DNA of 64,000 nt from positions 2,357,102-2,421,101 of the forward strand of contig CM029380.1 in NCBI GenBank assembly GCA_017165825.1, given 5' to 3'. Below the pieces are notes generated by a model, which was given only the letters and a program-made list of their open reading frames with translations, was not told the DNA's origin and did no database searches. Origin of the DNA: Hepsetus odoe (lineage: Eukaryota > Chordata > Actinopteri > Characiformes > Hepsetidae). The translations under genes and the position numbers were made by a program. Shown one piece after another: positions 25,719 through 38,996 of the stretch (positions are counted from its first letter, which is position 1; each line of letters starts with the position of its first letter).

Positions 25719-28700
25719 CAGAACGTGTTAACAGGTCTTTCAAACAGACGTCTGGAATGTGTTCAGTGAGATGCGGCGATGAGGGGGGTTGGGTTCATTG
25801 AGAAAATGAATTAGAGAAAGTTTTATGAGTAGTGTCTCGTTCCCAGGCTCGAAAAATAAATACGTAAAAAAAAATAAAAAAAAAAAGAAGTGGTTTTGTC
25901 TCCTCAGCAAACCTTGGGGAGCCTTGGGAATAGGCACTTGAAAATGGCTAATTAATCACATATTCAGTATGAATTACGCTCATTTCCTGTTTAAGTCACG
26001 AAAGTATTTCATTTGCAGGACAGTTGAAAAACATTCCTGTTCCGCCAAAACACACTTTTGAAGCCTCTTCCACAGACGTTCAAAATTACACTCATGTCTC
26101 CGTCTCCTGGGAGACCTCGGAGCCCTTTTTATCCATATCAGCAAGCATCAACATCAGTTTCTTTTATTATGAAGCAGGGGTTTGAGGGGGGCACGGTGTC
26201 GACACTTCTCACGGGACGGTCCGGGTTCTTTCTGTGTGGAGTCTCCACGTGTCTGGGAGCTCCAGTTTCCTTCTATCGTCTAATGACCTGCAGGTCAGGC
26301 GGATTGGAGATGACCCCTAGGTGTGTTTGTTTATCTGTATGTCTGTTCTGTAATGGACTGGCAACCTGTCCAGGGCGTGTCCCTGCCTTTCCCCCTATGA
26401 GAGCCGCGAAAGACTCCAGCAACCACCGTGATCCTAATCAGGACAAAAGGAATAAAAAATTGAGTCAATGGAAGAAATGGGGACAAACATTTTACTGGCT
26501 GCAAAGTATCTAAAGATACAAGTTTCCACCCACTCTGCTTTCATCATCAGCAGTAAACTAATCAACGAATCACCTGATCATCTGGAATCATCTGCACCTG
26601 GTTCTTTACTGGTTCATGTCTTAAGTTAGACGCTTTGTTCTGCTTGAAGATTCAGACGTAGATCACTGTGTGGATTAACCAACACAGAACTATCAAACTG
26701 CTCAGGTTCAGAGACTGGACTGAACATGAGAGACAACAACACTGTCCTTCAGGAAGATCTGGAGAACTGCTCAGGTACAGAGACTGGACTGAACATGAGA
26801 GACAACAACACTGTCCTTCAGGAAGATTTGGAGAACTGCTCCTCAACAATACAGTAAAAATATAAGAAAAGTCTGACTCTGTGGAATCAAAAGATGGAGA
26901 AATGAGGGGCTCAAGCCTTGAACTGTATGCAGGAACCTCTAATGCCATTATGCTGCAGTGAGTGGTCTTGGGGAACCTTTGAACCTGCAACACCCACATC
27001 AACTCAGGAAGGATCTGGTAGCTGACATATTTAAAATAGATGCTGTTTTAAAATGCACTGTAGAACAAAATCTCACTCAAACCATGTCAGAATGAGGGAG
27101 ACCGAGAGAACATCCTACTGAATCCAGTTTTATCCAACGTTCCAGCACAGGAGCTACAAATTGTAAAAGCACTTCCAGCTACTTCTGGATTTTCTGCAAT
27201 CTTAGCCCCTGTCCTGGGACAGGCACATTTTGAAAAATAAATAAATCAGTTCCCATGCAAAAGAAAAAGTGTGCTATCCAGTTGGAACCATGATGAAATT
27301 AGTGAGCCTTGTTCCTCCTGGTTTACTTCTTGTGAGTCATGATCCTTGGTCACAGTGGTTCCTCTTCAAACTGGTTAATCAGGCGACACCAAGCTTCAAA
27401 GAATCCTGAACAGAACCAGTTCATGAACCAGCTCCCTGTTGGTGGAAATGGGCTAAAAATTTGATGGAAGAATTAATAAATGTTTGGGATAAATGTTCAT
27501 GCAGAATTCTATCTAGGGTCAACAGGAACTGAAGTTTTAGTCCCCAATAACAGCTGGTCTGGTAGCACTGTCAAACACAGTGATTAAGTTGGAAAATGCT
27601 GAAGTGTCCCTTTAAGTCTTTTAGAACAAAGGATGAAGCTGGGTGTGAAATGGAAGGCAGTTTCCCATGACCCCATCCTTTGACGGAGCGAGGTGTCAAC
27701 AGAATCACGTCATTATCTGGACGTGACCATCCCGACCCTGACCTGGCCACAGCACATAGCAGAAGCCAGGGTGGCTGAGGAAGACATGCAGACACAGAGC
27801 GAAAGAGAGAGAGAGCTTGTGATAGACATAGACAGGCACCTCCACTGGGACACGAGCCAAACCTCAGCTGAAGTCTGGACAGCATCCAGATCTGCTTGCT
27901 AAGAAGAGCAATGGACCCTCCCTCCTTCGGAGCCCGCTCCTCTCCATCTCCAGCTTTCAAACGGATCCAAATGCCGCATCACTTTGAGTTACAACATCAA
28001 TACCAGACAGCGTATCTCCTCCCACGACCAAAAGAAACAAATCTGACATCCAAGAAGATCTGAAGCTGCTGTTTGCTTTCTCAGCAAGACTCGAGCTGCA
28101 CCCAGGACACGCCAGTCTAGCGCACGGCATGGCCAAGTTCCCTTCAGCTTAAGCCTTCCTCTTCACTGCCCCGGTTAGCAAAACACCGTCGATGTCTTAC
28201 CCCAAAAGGTCAACATCCACTTCAAACTCTTACTTCTCCTCCCAGGACACCTTTCCTTGCTCCGCCCATAACGCTACTGTTGTAAAGGCCAGCTTAGCAG
28301 GACATCCACACTGATCCCACCAGATCTAAAGATCAATTAAAAACTCAATTTTGCTCCAAAATCATGCATCTCTGCAATCTGAAGATTGAAAAGTGAGGCT
28401 TTTGTTGTCGTGTTGAGTCTGCAAGAGGTAAACACTTCACCAATCTTTTGCAATGTACCTGCAAGACATCACTATGTGACGTTCCCACGGCAACTGCAGA
28501 TGACCCATTATGCTGTTCCGGATTTGCCTTTCATATGTGGTACTTTCTGGGCAACATTCTGCAAAATTGCGTTCTGTTGACATTGCCATGTCCCAAGAAG
28601 CTGCCCACCTGCAAGATGGACATGCCCCAGTACACAACTTTTTGATCCAACATCAGAAATATGAGAGCCAAAAAATGAAAACTTCTTCAAGTCTAGGCTC

Positions 28701-31700
28701 CAGCCCTGCTCCAGTCGAGGCTCCAGCTCAGACTGACACGGGGGAATTGACACCCATTTTTCTACAACTGTGGGGGGGGGGATGTACACGGTGCTCTGAT
28801 TGGTCATCTTCTAGGCCGACAAAGGTGCCTTAAAGATACAGGAGCTCAGAGCATTTTAGACAGACATACATACATCATTTAGTCATTTAGCAACACTGGA
28901 GCATTTCGATCTATTGTAGTAGATCCCAAGGATAAACCATGGGCATTAGAATCAGAAGGTTGCAGGTTTGAATCCCAGACCAGTAGTTTGCCCTGAGTTA
29001 CCCTTGAACAAGTACAACTGCCTCAGATCTAAAGAACATAGGAGTGGTCTGGCCTTGTGGTAGGATACAGCCTTTGGACCAAGAGGATGCAGGTTCAGAC
29101 CCTACCTGCAGCATCAACTGGATTCTGAACAAGTCCCTCAACCCAAAGTTGCTCAAGGTAGATGCTCCCTGTAGTTAGGAAATGGAAGTGACTCTGGAGA
29201 AGAGCGTCTGCTTAATGCCATGCAAAGACCCCACCGCAGTTTAGTCACAGAATCAAATCATCCTGCTGCTTCACATCATTGCTGAAGGTCAGTGAGGCTT
29301 GATGTTACGGTGTAAACGTAGGGAGAGTCTCTAATTAAGTGCATTTTTTTTGGCCCTCAAAAGGGTTCAATAAACCTATAAATATTAATGGCACTTTGCA
29401 TGCAGCCCCTCATGAATAAGACATTCTGGTGTCCACCAACATCACAGTTGTTACAATAGTGGGTGGTGAACAGATAGGTCAATTGGCGGCTTTCAAGCCA
29501 ACCCCGCGAGCAGGAGAAGATTATAAAGCACTTTGCTCTGCCATGTCCCACCATCGTCCATGACTGCAGTGCCACAGACTAAATCTGTCTGCAGAGCTTC
29601 CCCTTGTAATTCTCCTTGGCAGCGTCAGCCTGCGAATGGAAGCCTGTAATTTGACTCAAGCAAAACCTTATTTTCAGCTCAAACAATGACTAACAGGTGA
29701 GGAGGGCCTGCGAGCTCCTCGAGGGGGGAGGTTGCCTCAAGTCTAAAGTTTCATCCACTACTGCTCGTAAAAGTGGGAACTAATGGAGAACCAGTGCAGG
29801 AGGAACAGACACAGTGAGGATTCCTCAAAGCAAAACACCACTGAATCCACATACAAGACTTAAAAAGGTTTCACTGAACGTCACACTTCTGCAAGTCAAG
29901 GAGGTTCCCAAAGAATGCAGAGTATAATAATATGCGGAAAGCAAACATTAAGTTCAGCGGGTTCTTTGGTGCTGTTACTGGGTGTAAACTGCTGGTTATG
30001 AAACAGAACAGTTTCTTAAAAGTAGCAGGGGAGAAGCAACGTCCATTAGCTGACCTGCGGCACCGGTGGTTAGAGAGTTGGCCACAGGATCGGAAGATTG
30101 GGGGTTCAAGTACAAGTAGGTTGCCCTGAGGTACCCTTGAGCAAGTTACCATCCCCATCACTGCTCCCCGGGTGCTTTCATAGCTGCCCACTGTTGCACG
30201 GTATTTGCATGGGTTGAATGAAGAGGTCCAATTTCATTGTGGTTCACTGTGTGCTGTGCTGTGACCTCGCAATGACAAGAATAGTCACTTTCACTTTTTA
30301 CTAAAGCTGAAGACACTGGATAAAAAATGTGTTTATCTACTGAGTGTTTGAGCATTTAAGGGAACACTAGTAAAATAGTTCATTGCTGGCGGTCAGACCC
30401 TAAGGATGATGGCATGATGGTACAGGCAGGCTCATGTTTGTAGTGGGTGGGATTAGGGGTAGGGGTTTGATCCCCAGGACTGGCAGGAAAAATGCAGGAT
30501 AGAGGGGAGCTCCTGCACCAATGGCTGGGTTCCTTGGACAAGGCACTTCACCCCATACCTGCCCCCAGGCACAGGCTTTGATGGGAACAGTAAATTTACA
30601 TTTACGGCATTTAGCAGACGCTCTTATCCAGAGCGACTTACATGTCCTGATTACAGGGACAGTCCCCCCTGGAGCAACGCAGGGTAAAGGGTCTTGCTCA
30701 GGGACCCAGTGGTGGTAGTGCTAGAGGTGGGATTCGAACCTGGGACCTCTTGATCCAGAGGCAAGTACCCTACCACTAGACCACCGCCACCCGCGTACCT
30801 TGCTCAGGGGAACCTCAGGGCAACCCTACTGGTCTGGGATTCAAACCCATGACCTTCCAATCCTGGAGCCTAGCCCCTAACCACTAAGTCACCACTGCCC
30901 TAGCGGTAAGAGGACGTTATTACCAAAACCAAACAAAGCGCCTCTAAATCCATACGGATACGGCCTCCTGATTTCCTGTCTGCTCACTCATAGATAAACT
31001 ACATTTGACAAACAGCTAGGCAGGGAAGATAGCTCATCTGGAAACAAGTAAGCTTCAACAGACCACCGCTGCCTCCCACTTATGAAGCAAATGTGACGAA
31101 GATGTTCCACTGCGTGACGCTGTCAGGTCTCAAAGCAGCACAATCCTGGACTATCGAACGAAGGGGAAAGTGTGGACAGATCCACCAGAACAAACAGAAG
31201 CTATCCTCTCCCTCAAAACCACCATCACTTCTCTGCAGGCTCCAACTAAGACCCAGCCCCCATTCTCATTGGCTCGAAAAAGAAAACATGTCTGAATGTT
31301 TGCTCCTGGTCAGCCATTGGCTTTTGTCTGGGTCTGTAACCACACAAGTAACTATGTTTCGTGTTTCAGTCTAAAAGGCAGGCCGTTACATTTCTAAAAG
31401 CTTGTAATCCATCTGATCCTGCTCAAACAAACACTGTTGTTTGTATCTTCACTGCTTGGCCAGAAATCTGGAGCAAATTAGTGGGCAAATTGATTTAGTA
31501 TGCACTGTACACGAGTTATGATCTTAACGAAAAAGGCTGATCTTTGCTACTCTTGCCCCCAGTGGTGCAGTAGTGGCCACCATGACTACTCAGAACAATG
31601 CCTGGGACACATTACATGACCTCAAGGTGGTCAGATGGTTTACCACCATTTGATGTCTTGAAACGGCGTGGGTGTGGTCTGCAATGGAGGTCTCAAAGAT

Positions 31701-34392
31701 CTTCCTGTCAGGAGGAAACTCCCACCAGTGTGTCTTCTCTTGTCTTCTCAAACTACATCTTGTAACACCCACAAGAGTTGCTGAAGAAAGCATCTTCTCT
31801 GTCTGTTCATCTTGATTTCGCCTGACCTTTAGCACACATGGTCTTTTAAATTATTGGTCAATCCCGTTGGGACCTCTTCCTCTCAGAGGTGACCTAGTGT
31901 GTGAGAGTCAGCCCCAGGATCTGAAGACCATGGGTTTGTATCCCAGACCAGTAGGTTGCCTTGAAGTACCCTTGAGAAAGGTACTGTCCCCCACTGCTCC
32001 CCGGGTGTATTAAATGGCTGCCCTTTGTGATGTGTGTCCTTTTGCTTCAGACAAAACAAAGGAAAGTGGATATGAAGGGAAGCTTTCAAACGTAGACAGG
32101 GATCGTTGGCCGTTGCCCATCGTCACGCTCGCTCGGCAATTTACAAAAACTCTCGGCAAGGGGAGGGGATTCAAAATCATGTGAACTCCAATAGCGTCCC
32201 GCTAGCGATAGTTTGAAAAGATGAGGCAACTTGATTCAAAGGAACCGATGGCCAGCTTTCAGTCATCCTGCTTGGTCGTGTGAAAGATGGAGACCAGGTG
32301 GTCAGATACACAAGGTGCTTTAATCTGGGTCATTTAACCTAGACGTACATGGCAGCAAAATAAAATAAAAGCTGAAGATGATCTCATATCCATCTCATGA
32401 CCTCAAATCCAAATGTCACGAGCTCATGGCAAAAATAGATGTTCCAAAACATTTGGAGAGAACCGTACCTCTGGCCGTCCACAGCGGGGTTCACCTGGGT
32501 ACGTTCAAGACTCGCATTGCAGCTACGAACCCGATTGACCTCGATCTCGAGACAGGTTTCCATCTGGGGACGTGTGCAATAAGTAAACTGCGAGTTTACT
32601 TTTTCTGTTCGACTTTAGCAAATAAATGCTTCATGCCTGAAATGTTGCAGAAACGTTTCTTGCCAGGAAAAATAAATGCAATTATGCACTGATACCTTGG
32701 CGCGTGTTAAAATTTCCACCATTAGAAAACGGGTACAGAATTTGGCAAACAGGGAAGCTGTTCTTGTGTCCAACTTGATTGCATTTGATGGAAGCAAAAA
32801 AAAAAAAAAAAAAAAGAAACAGCATTTTCTTAAAAGTGAATTTTTCTCAAACTTAAAGGAAGCCAAACTACAGATGAAGATCTGTGCAGGGAGGGGTAAC
32901 CAGAGTCCACCTCGACACGCTGTAATTTGCCTGTGACGCACTCCTGCCGCCTTGAGCCATCTTGGCATTAGCCCTCCGACAGATGTTGATCCTGCATGCT
33001 GCATCCTCATAGTGAGGGCCTTATGCCAGATGAGGTGGATCATATTTAACCCAGCGGAGGTGGAAACAAAAGTCCCCTCTGTCTGCTGCCTGCTGCCCCG
33101 GTACCTCCTTGAGCCCAGGAAGACGGATAGGATCTGACGGCTAACATGAGTGAGTCGCTCCCAAAAAAAGGATTCCTTTTTTCCCCCAAAATTACAGCAA
33201 GGTAACTAATAACGGCTAATCCGAAAGAGGGAGCGCGAGCTTTTTGGGGCTGCCAGGAGCGATCGCTGAGAGTGGTGAGGAAAGAGGAAGATTGGGAGCA
33301 AACCTGCTTCGCTGACGGACTGTTAAATGAACGGATCATTAGAGTCCATCATGACGCGGTTACAGAACGCGTCCAAGTTATGTTACAGCTTAATGAATGA
33401 CAGAGGCTGAAAAAAAAGCTCTAATCCGCTAAAAGCACCGTCGCGTTGAAAGACGACAAGCATCAAAGGGGCGAGATAATGAGAAAAAGTGAGAGAAAGA
33501 GTCGGACAAAATAAGAAACGTCAATCACAAACAAAAGCAACGGACGGACATATACCTGGTGACCAGCACGGCTACGTCCATAGGAGGCGGGTCATCTCTA
33601 CCACCAGGGACGTGGTTGTTGCCAAGGTAACGAGCCCCTCCATACTCTTCATGCTGCCAATGGCAGAAACTCTCCAGGGCTTTCTCTCCTTGATGGCCCA
33701 CCTTAAGTTTCTTCTAAACAGACAAACGGACAGGACAGGAGACAAACGGACAGGGCTTTTATAATAACACTGACAATAATCCACATTAACTTCACCGCTT
33801 AGTTCTCCCGTCACGGACACACACTGAACACACTCCTGAACTCCACCGTCCACTCTCCGTCTTCTCCTTTACGTCTCCTTCTGTCTGCCCCGCACCAACG
33901 GACACACAGAGGGACGTCTTTTCTTTGTGTTTTTGTCCATTTAGGCCGAAACAGGTCTCAGTGTTGAAAAGGTGATGGAAAAGAAAAATCATGGATAATT
34001 CCCCTCAAACGCGCCATATGTATAGAAAACTTTATCATTGTTAAACTGTATAAAAGGCACATTGTCCAATCCGTTAATTAATCCGATCTTTTGATTCACT
34101 CTTAAGGACATTTGGAGTAATGCAGTAATGAAGTGCACAACGAGAAAAAGCTGAGACAAAAAACCTCAAGCCCTGAGGAAAGAAAAAAAACTGGTGAAAA
34201 GCTGAGCCTGGGTGGCTCACAGCCCTGGAGAGATTTAGTGCGTTTTAGGGTCATGGGGTCAAGCCTGTCCGGATAACGTGCACGGGAGGTGACCCGGTCA
34301 GACTTACTGGGCGGGAGTGCAGGAGGACCAACTTGGTGACCCGAATGTTCAGCTGCACACCCAGACTCTGGTGCTGAAACATATTATACACC

Positions 34393-34440
<48 letters not shown>

Positions 34441-34477
34441 CAGAGAGAGAGGCAGAGAGAGAGAGAGAGAGAGAGAG

Positions 34478-34516
<39 letters not shown>

Positions 34517-37500
34517 CAGAGAGAGAGAGAGAGAGAGATTACCTTTTGAAGTATTTCAGACATTCCAGTACATCCCCTTAACAAAATACACAACCTAAAA
34601 CTGAAGTAAGGGGTGATGCATTGATGAAGAGAAGAGAAGAGTGTTTTGCTGTGTATTCTCACACGGAGACAAAGTGGGTGTTAAGCTGCGATTTCCACAT
34701 TACAAAAAAACCTTTGTGCTCCATAGATTAGATAAAAGAGAGACAGCTGTTTTGTTGACATTTATGAGGCCGTTTAAGTGGCGCGGGAAACGGACCGAGT
34801 GTGGAATCAACATCTGGAAGGGAGGACCTGAAGGAGCCACTTCACATCAGCGTATTTACATCAGCGAGAGGAATATTTTCCACAGCCGTGTCCTCGCTGC
34901 TCTCCACCAGTGAGGTGGGAAAGAGCAGAGGGAGGATGAGGGAAGGTCTAAACTCCGTCCCACCCCTCATTCAGCAGAGACTTCTGAACAATGTCTGAAG
35001 AACAGAGGATGGACATCTTCATAGAGCTCGCCAACACAGCCAGAATAACTAACTGTGGGGAGAGAGTCAGGTCTCAGGACGTTCACTTTGGAAAGGATCC
35101 ACTCAGACGGGATTTAATGTGAGATACTGTTCCAGATGGACTGCCATGTTCACGCCTACATGTCCTGTTGGAGCTGCTGCTGTGAGTTTTTAGGGAAATA
35201 TTGTCCTGTCCAGGTTAATTCCCACTGAGCTATCAGCAATGTAAATCAGAACCTTCAAAGGTGCGAGTCTGAGGTGCAACTCAACACTGATTCATTGCAA
35301 AAGACTCCAGACTCAGACTAACAGCTCAGAGACTCAATTTTGATTCTCTTCAAAAAGATCACACCATAGAGCCTCAAGACTCAACCCTGAGCTACCCAAG
35401 AGACTCGACTGTCTCACCCTCCCAGATCCTCGAGATCCCAGATCCTCTGAGCTGTGCTACAGAGACTCAACTTTGTTTCACACCACCGAGCCTCGAGACT
35501 CAACTGTGAGCTGTCCACAAGAGACTTGAGACTCAGCTTTGTCTCGCATCCCACAGACCTGAGACATGCACCCTAAAAACAACATGGTCTCCATCCCCAG
35601 AGACCCAAAATGGACTCAGACTTTTGATATGTTTGAAGGCGTTCTGAAGGACAAAGTCTTCGTCTCTCTTGTTCAGTCCAGTCTCTGCACCTCAGCATTT
35701 TCAGAGACAGAAGTGGGATCCCCCCCACAGAGAAAATGAAAGGCAACTGACGCCCAAAGAAGAGCTTCTGGACGTCCTTCAAGAAGCCTGGAGAAGTGTT
35801 CCTGATGCAACTTAAAGAAAGGAGCTGGTCTAAGAGAGTGGAGGCTGTGCTGAAGAATAACGGTGGTAGTGGTGAATGATGACTTTAAAGCTGGTTAGAA
35901 TGAAACTTCACTGTTGTCTCATTTTCCTGCAAAATATAAAGAACCATGGCTTAAGATTTTTGCACAGTACCGTGCTAAAATTTTGAAGATGTGCCAGTGT
36001 TCTATAAATTTAGCAAGAATGCATTATTGAACTCAGCCTTGGGACTGTCAGGAGGATGCAACTCAATGTACACACACAGCACCTGATTTTGGTCTTGATA
36101 ATTCGGTTTGCATACAACAGCTGAACGAGGGAGTGTTTAATTCAATCCAGTTTCTCGTCCACACAGACACACAGGATTCTCGCCAACAGGCCCCAGGCTT
36201 TGTAAAAAACCTCTCAGTGGAAAAAGTCTTCCCGATGGTTTCTTCTTCATATCGGCCGGTTCTAGGAAGTGCCTGAGAGTGCTAACAGGTGCCAAAAGCA
36301 GTGAACTGCATTCATTTCTACTTGTTTTTCCAAACTAACTCAACCGGACACATGACATGCACACCCTAGAAGCTAATTAAGCAAACCCCCACGGCACCTC
36401 AGCCAAAATTAAAGCCAAACTCGCTCACCCTGGAACTCCCACGCTAATCTGATTCACACTTTTGGCCAAAGAATCCAAATGGCTAGACTCTCCATCAAAA
36501 TCTATTCCAGAAGATGTAATCGCCTTTGCAGAATCTGCATGCATCTTACAGACCAATCCTGAGGTCACTTAGTTTCCTAAAAAACAAAACAACACAAAAA
36601 ACATGGAAAAAGGTACAAGTACAGTCCTGTGCAGAAGTCTAAAGAACCCTCATTTCTCCAAATTCTGCTTTCAAAGAGTCAGACCTTCTTGTATTATCAA
36701 TATCATCGAGGGACAGTTCTCCAGGCTTCCTGAAGGACAACGTTTTTGTTTCTCATTTTCAGTCCTAAGCAGTTTCAGAGACAGAAGTGGGATCATCTCC
36801 ACAGAGACAACAAAAGACAGCCGAAGTCCAAAGAAGAGCTTTGGGACATCCTTCTAGAAGACTAGAGAAGCGTTCCTGAAGACCACTTAAAGAAAGGAGC
36901 TGGTCTACGAGAGTTGAGGCTGTGCTGAAGAATAACGGTGGTGGTGGTGGTGAATATTGACTTTAAAGCTGCTAAGAATTATACATGCATGTTTGCAAAT
37001 ATGTTGCAAATCACTCCATCTACTGTCTCGTTTTCCGACAAAAAGGTGGTCCGGTGTTTTTGCACAGCACTGCACATCCCCAAAAATAATAAAGGCTTGA
37101 AAGTTTCACTCCATTATGTGCGGGGGTATATGAGTGTGTCTGTGTGTGTGTGTGGGTTACACTCTGATAAAGTGATTCAAGTGCTTGCCAAGAGCTTGAT
37201 AGAGCTGTAAGAGAGTGTGTGACCTTCAGGAACTGACTCCCTCTCCAACTCTTTCCATCATCAGGCAGCTTTCAAAGGTGCCCCATCTGGCAAACTCTGG
37301 GCCTCTAAGAGAAATTAAGACTTAAGCCCACTGTATAAACACCAAGGTGGAGGTCAGAGAATAGCAGAACTCCGTTTCCAGTGGAGCACAATCCCCGCTT
37401 CACAAGTGTTTAAATGGAGCTCCATCAGACCTCCATCAGATAACCTTATTTCTAGTGTCCTCTTAAATCCATCCTTAAAACTAATCACAATGGTGGTGGA

Positions 37501-38959
37501 TGGAGCTTAATCACCACCTCATCCCGTATGTTCACTGGAGACTGACCTCCATCAGATCCATCACCCCATCCCAAATGAGAATCCTGCAGTGAGATCTCCA
37601 TCAGATAAACTAATCCCAAGGGTCATCATTGATCCTTTAAGTTCAAACCTTAAAACTGATCGCAACAGTTTTAATCACTCTAACTTACCAAACATGTTCC
37701 CCAGAGACTGATCTCCACCAGATCCCAATAGCTATCTTTGGTCCTTTAGGTTCAAGCCTTAAAACAAATCAGAATCGAATCACTCCAGCTCATTCCAAAT
37801 TTGTTCAATAGGGCTTCACTCCTTCCCAAAGTTCTTCAGAAAGACAGTCCTGAACTCAAACTCATCCTGACAGTGTTCAACGGGGATTAATTTCAATCAT
37901 CCCAGGTGTCCACTGGAGACTGATCTCCATCACGTTATCTTACCCCAGAGAAGTTCAGTGTAGCTTCATCACCAGCACTTATCCCAAAGCTTCATGCCAA
38001 ACTCATACCCAAGCTGTTCACCGGCGACCCATCACTCTTGTACCTTCCGAAAGTCATCGAATCAGCTCCATGTTGGACCTTCTCAAAATGTCTAGTTGTG
38101 CTTTATGAACCCAAAGATATATCCACTGCTCTACAGTCCAAGGTCTTCACACTCCTTGCATTGGTTCATGTTGACCTTAGGCTTGTATTTGTCTGCTCAG
38201 GACAATTTCCTTCTTCTGGTGGGGAACAGATGGATGTGTGTGCTAAACAACTGAGTAAGTGATGGATGGATCATAAAGATTCTGAAAGGACTAAAAAGAA
38301 GTATGTGCGTCACACCCACCATGTTCATGACGGTCAACAGAAAGCGCTGGGCAGCCTCAGCTCCGTGGTACTGCACCATGTCTGTGTCAGCAACCACCAC
38401 CGTCTCCACGGTGTATTCTCCACTCAGACGGATGGCATTTCTCCTCCCGCGAGCTTCCTCGGAGCCTTTAGACCGCTGCTCCTTCCGCTTCCCTAACACA
38501 CACAGACAGAGGAATTTATTTCAACATTGCTGACGCTCACCTCAAATTAACACGGGTCCGTGGGATTCGTGGGAACCCAGCGGAGATCCAATATAAAACC
38601 AACTTCATCGCCAGCTGCTCAGTAGCAGGATCTTCGCTGGGTCTCGATTTCCGTAATATCTTACTGGATATGCCGGTACTTTCTTTCAGTCCGGGCTGCC
38701 GGAAGGCTTAGGGACCGTCTAAAAAGTTAATTGCGTTTTGCTAAGTTGTATTTTTGGGGGGCTCAAATTGGTCAGAATGTAGAAGGGGGTGTATAAAAAT
38801 AAATAAATAAATAAATAAAACACAATAGACATGGAAAAACTATTTTTCCGCTTGCTGTGAACATCATTTTGAGAATACATACTCCTGGGTTGTTGTAGTT
38901 TCCCAAAAAACAATGTTGCAGAAGCTCTTTTGCCAGTCTTGCCCACTTAAGTAGAAATC

Positions 38960-38996
<37 letters not shown>

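Larger units (their letters stand above)
25659..33555 (-). other. adamts17 intron 6 (7,897 bp)
   Basis: It contains the GA array beside exon 7, a repeat C copy (26185-26450), MITE D (26455-26935), a SINE-A/SINE-B tandem (28905-29220), SINE-A (30055-30297), a SINE-B/SINE-A tandem (30590-30902), SINE-A (31893-32060) and poly-A (32797-32815). The donor GTATAT after exon 6 is non-consensus. The stretches 27000-28800, 31000-31800 and 32100-33500 show no recognised element. Confidence 0.8.
34392..38319 (-). other. adamts17 intron 4 (3,928 bp)
   Basis: It contains the GA array at the exon 5 acceptor (34396-34538), a degenerate GAGACTCAACT array (35270-35575), two MITE E copies (35625-35975, 36620-37075) and a degenerate array built on CTCCATCAGAT (about 37390-38010). 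The remaining sequence shows nothing recognisable. Confidence 0.8.

Noticed and set aside
34317..34662. Frames of REREREA or SLSLSLC repeats near exon 5
   Set aside because: They are translations of the GA/CT microsatellite. Only the 84-nt exon 5 within this region is coding.
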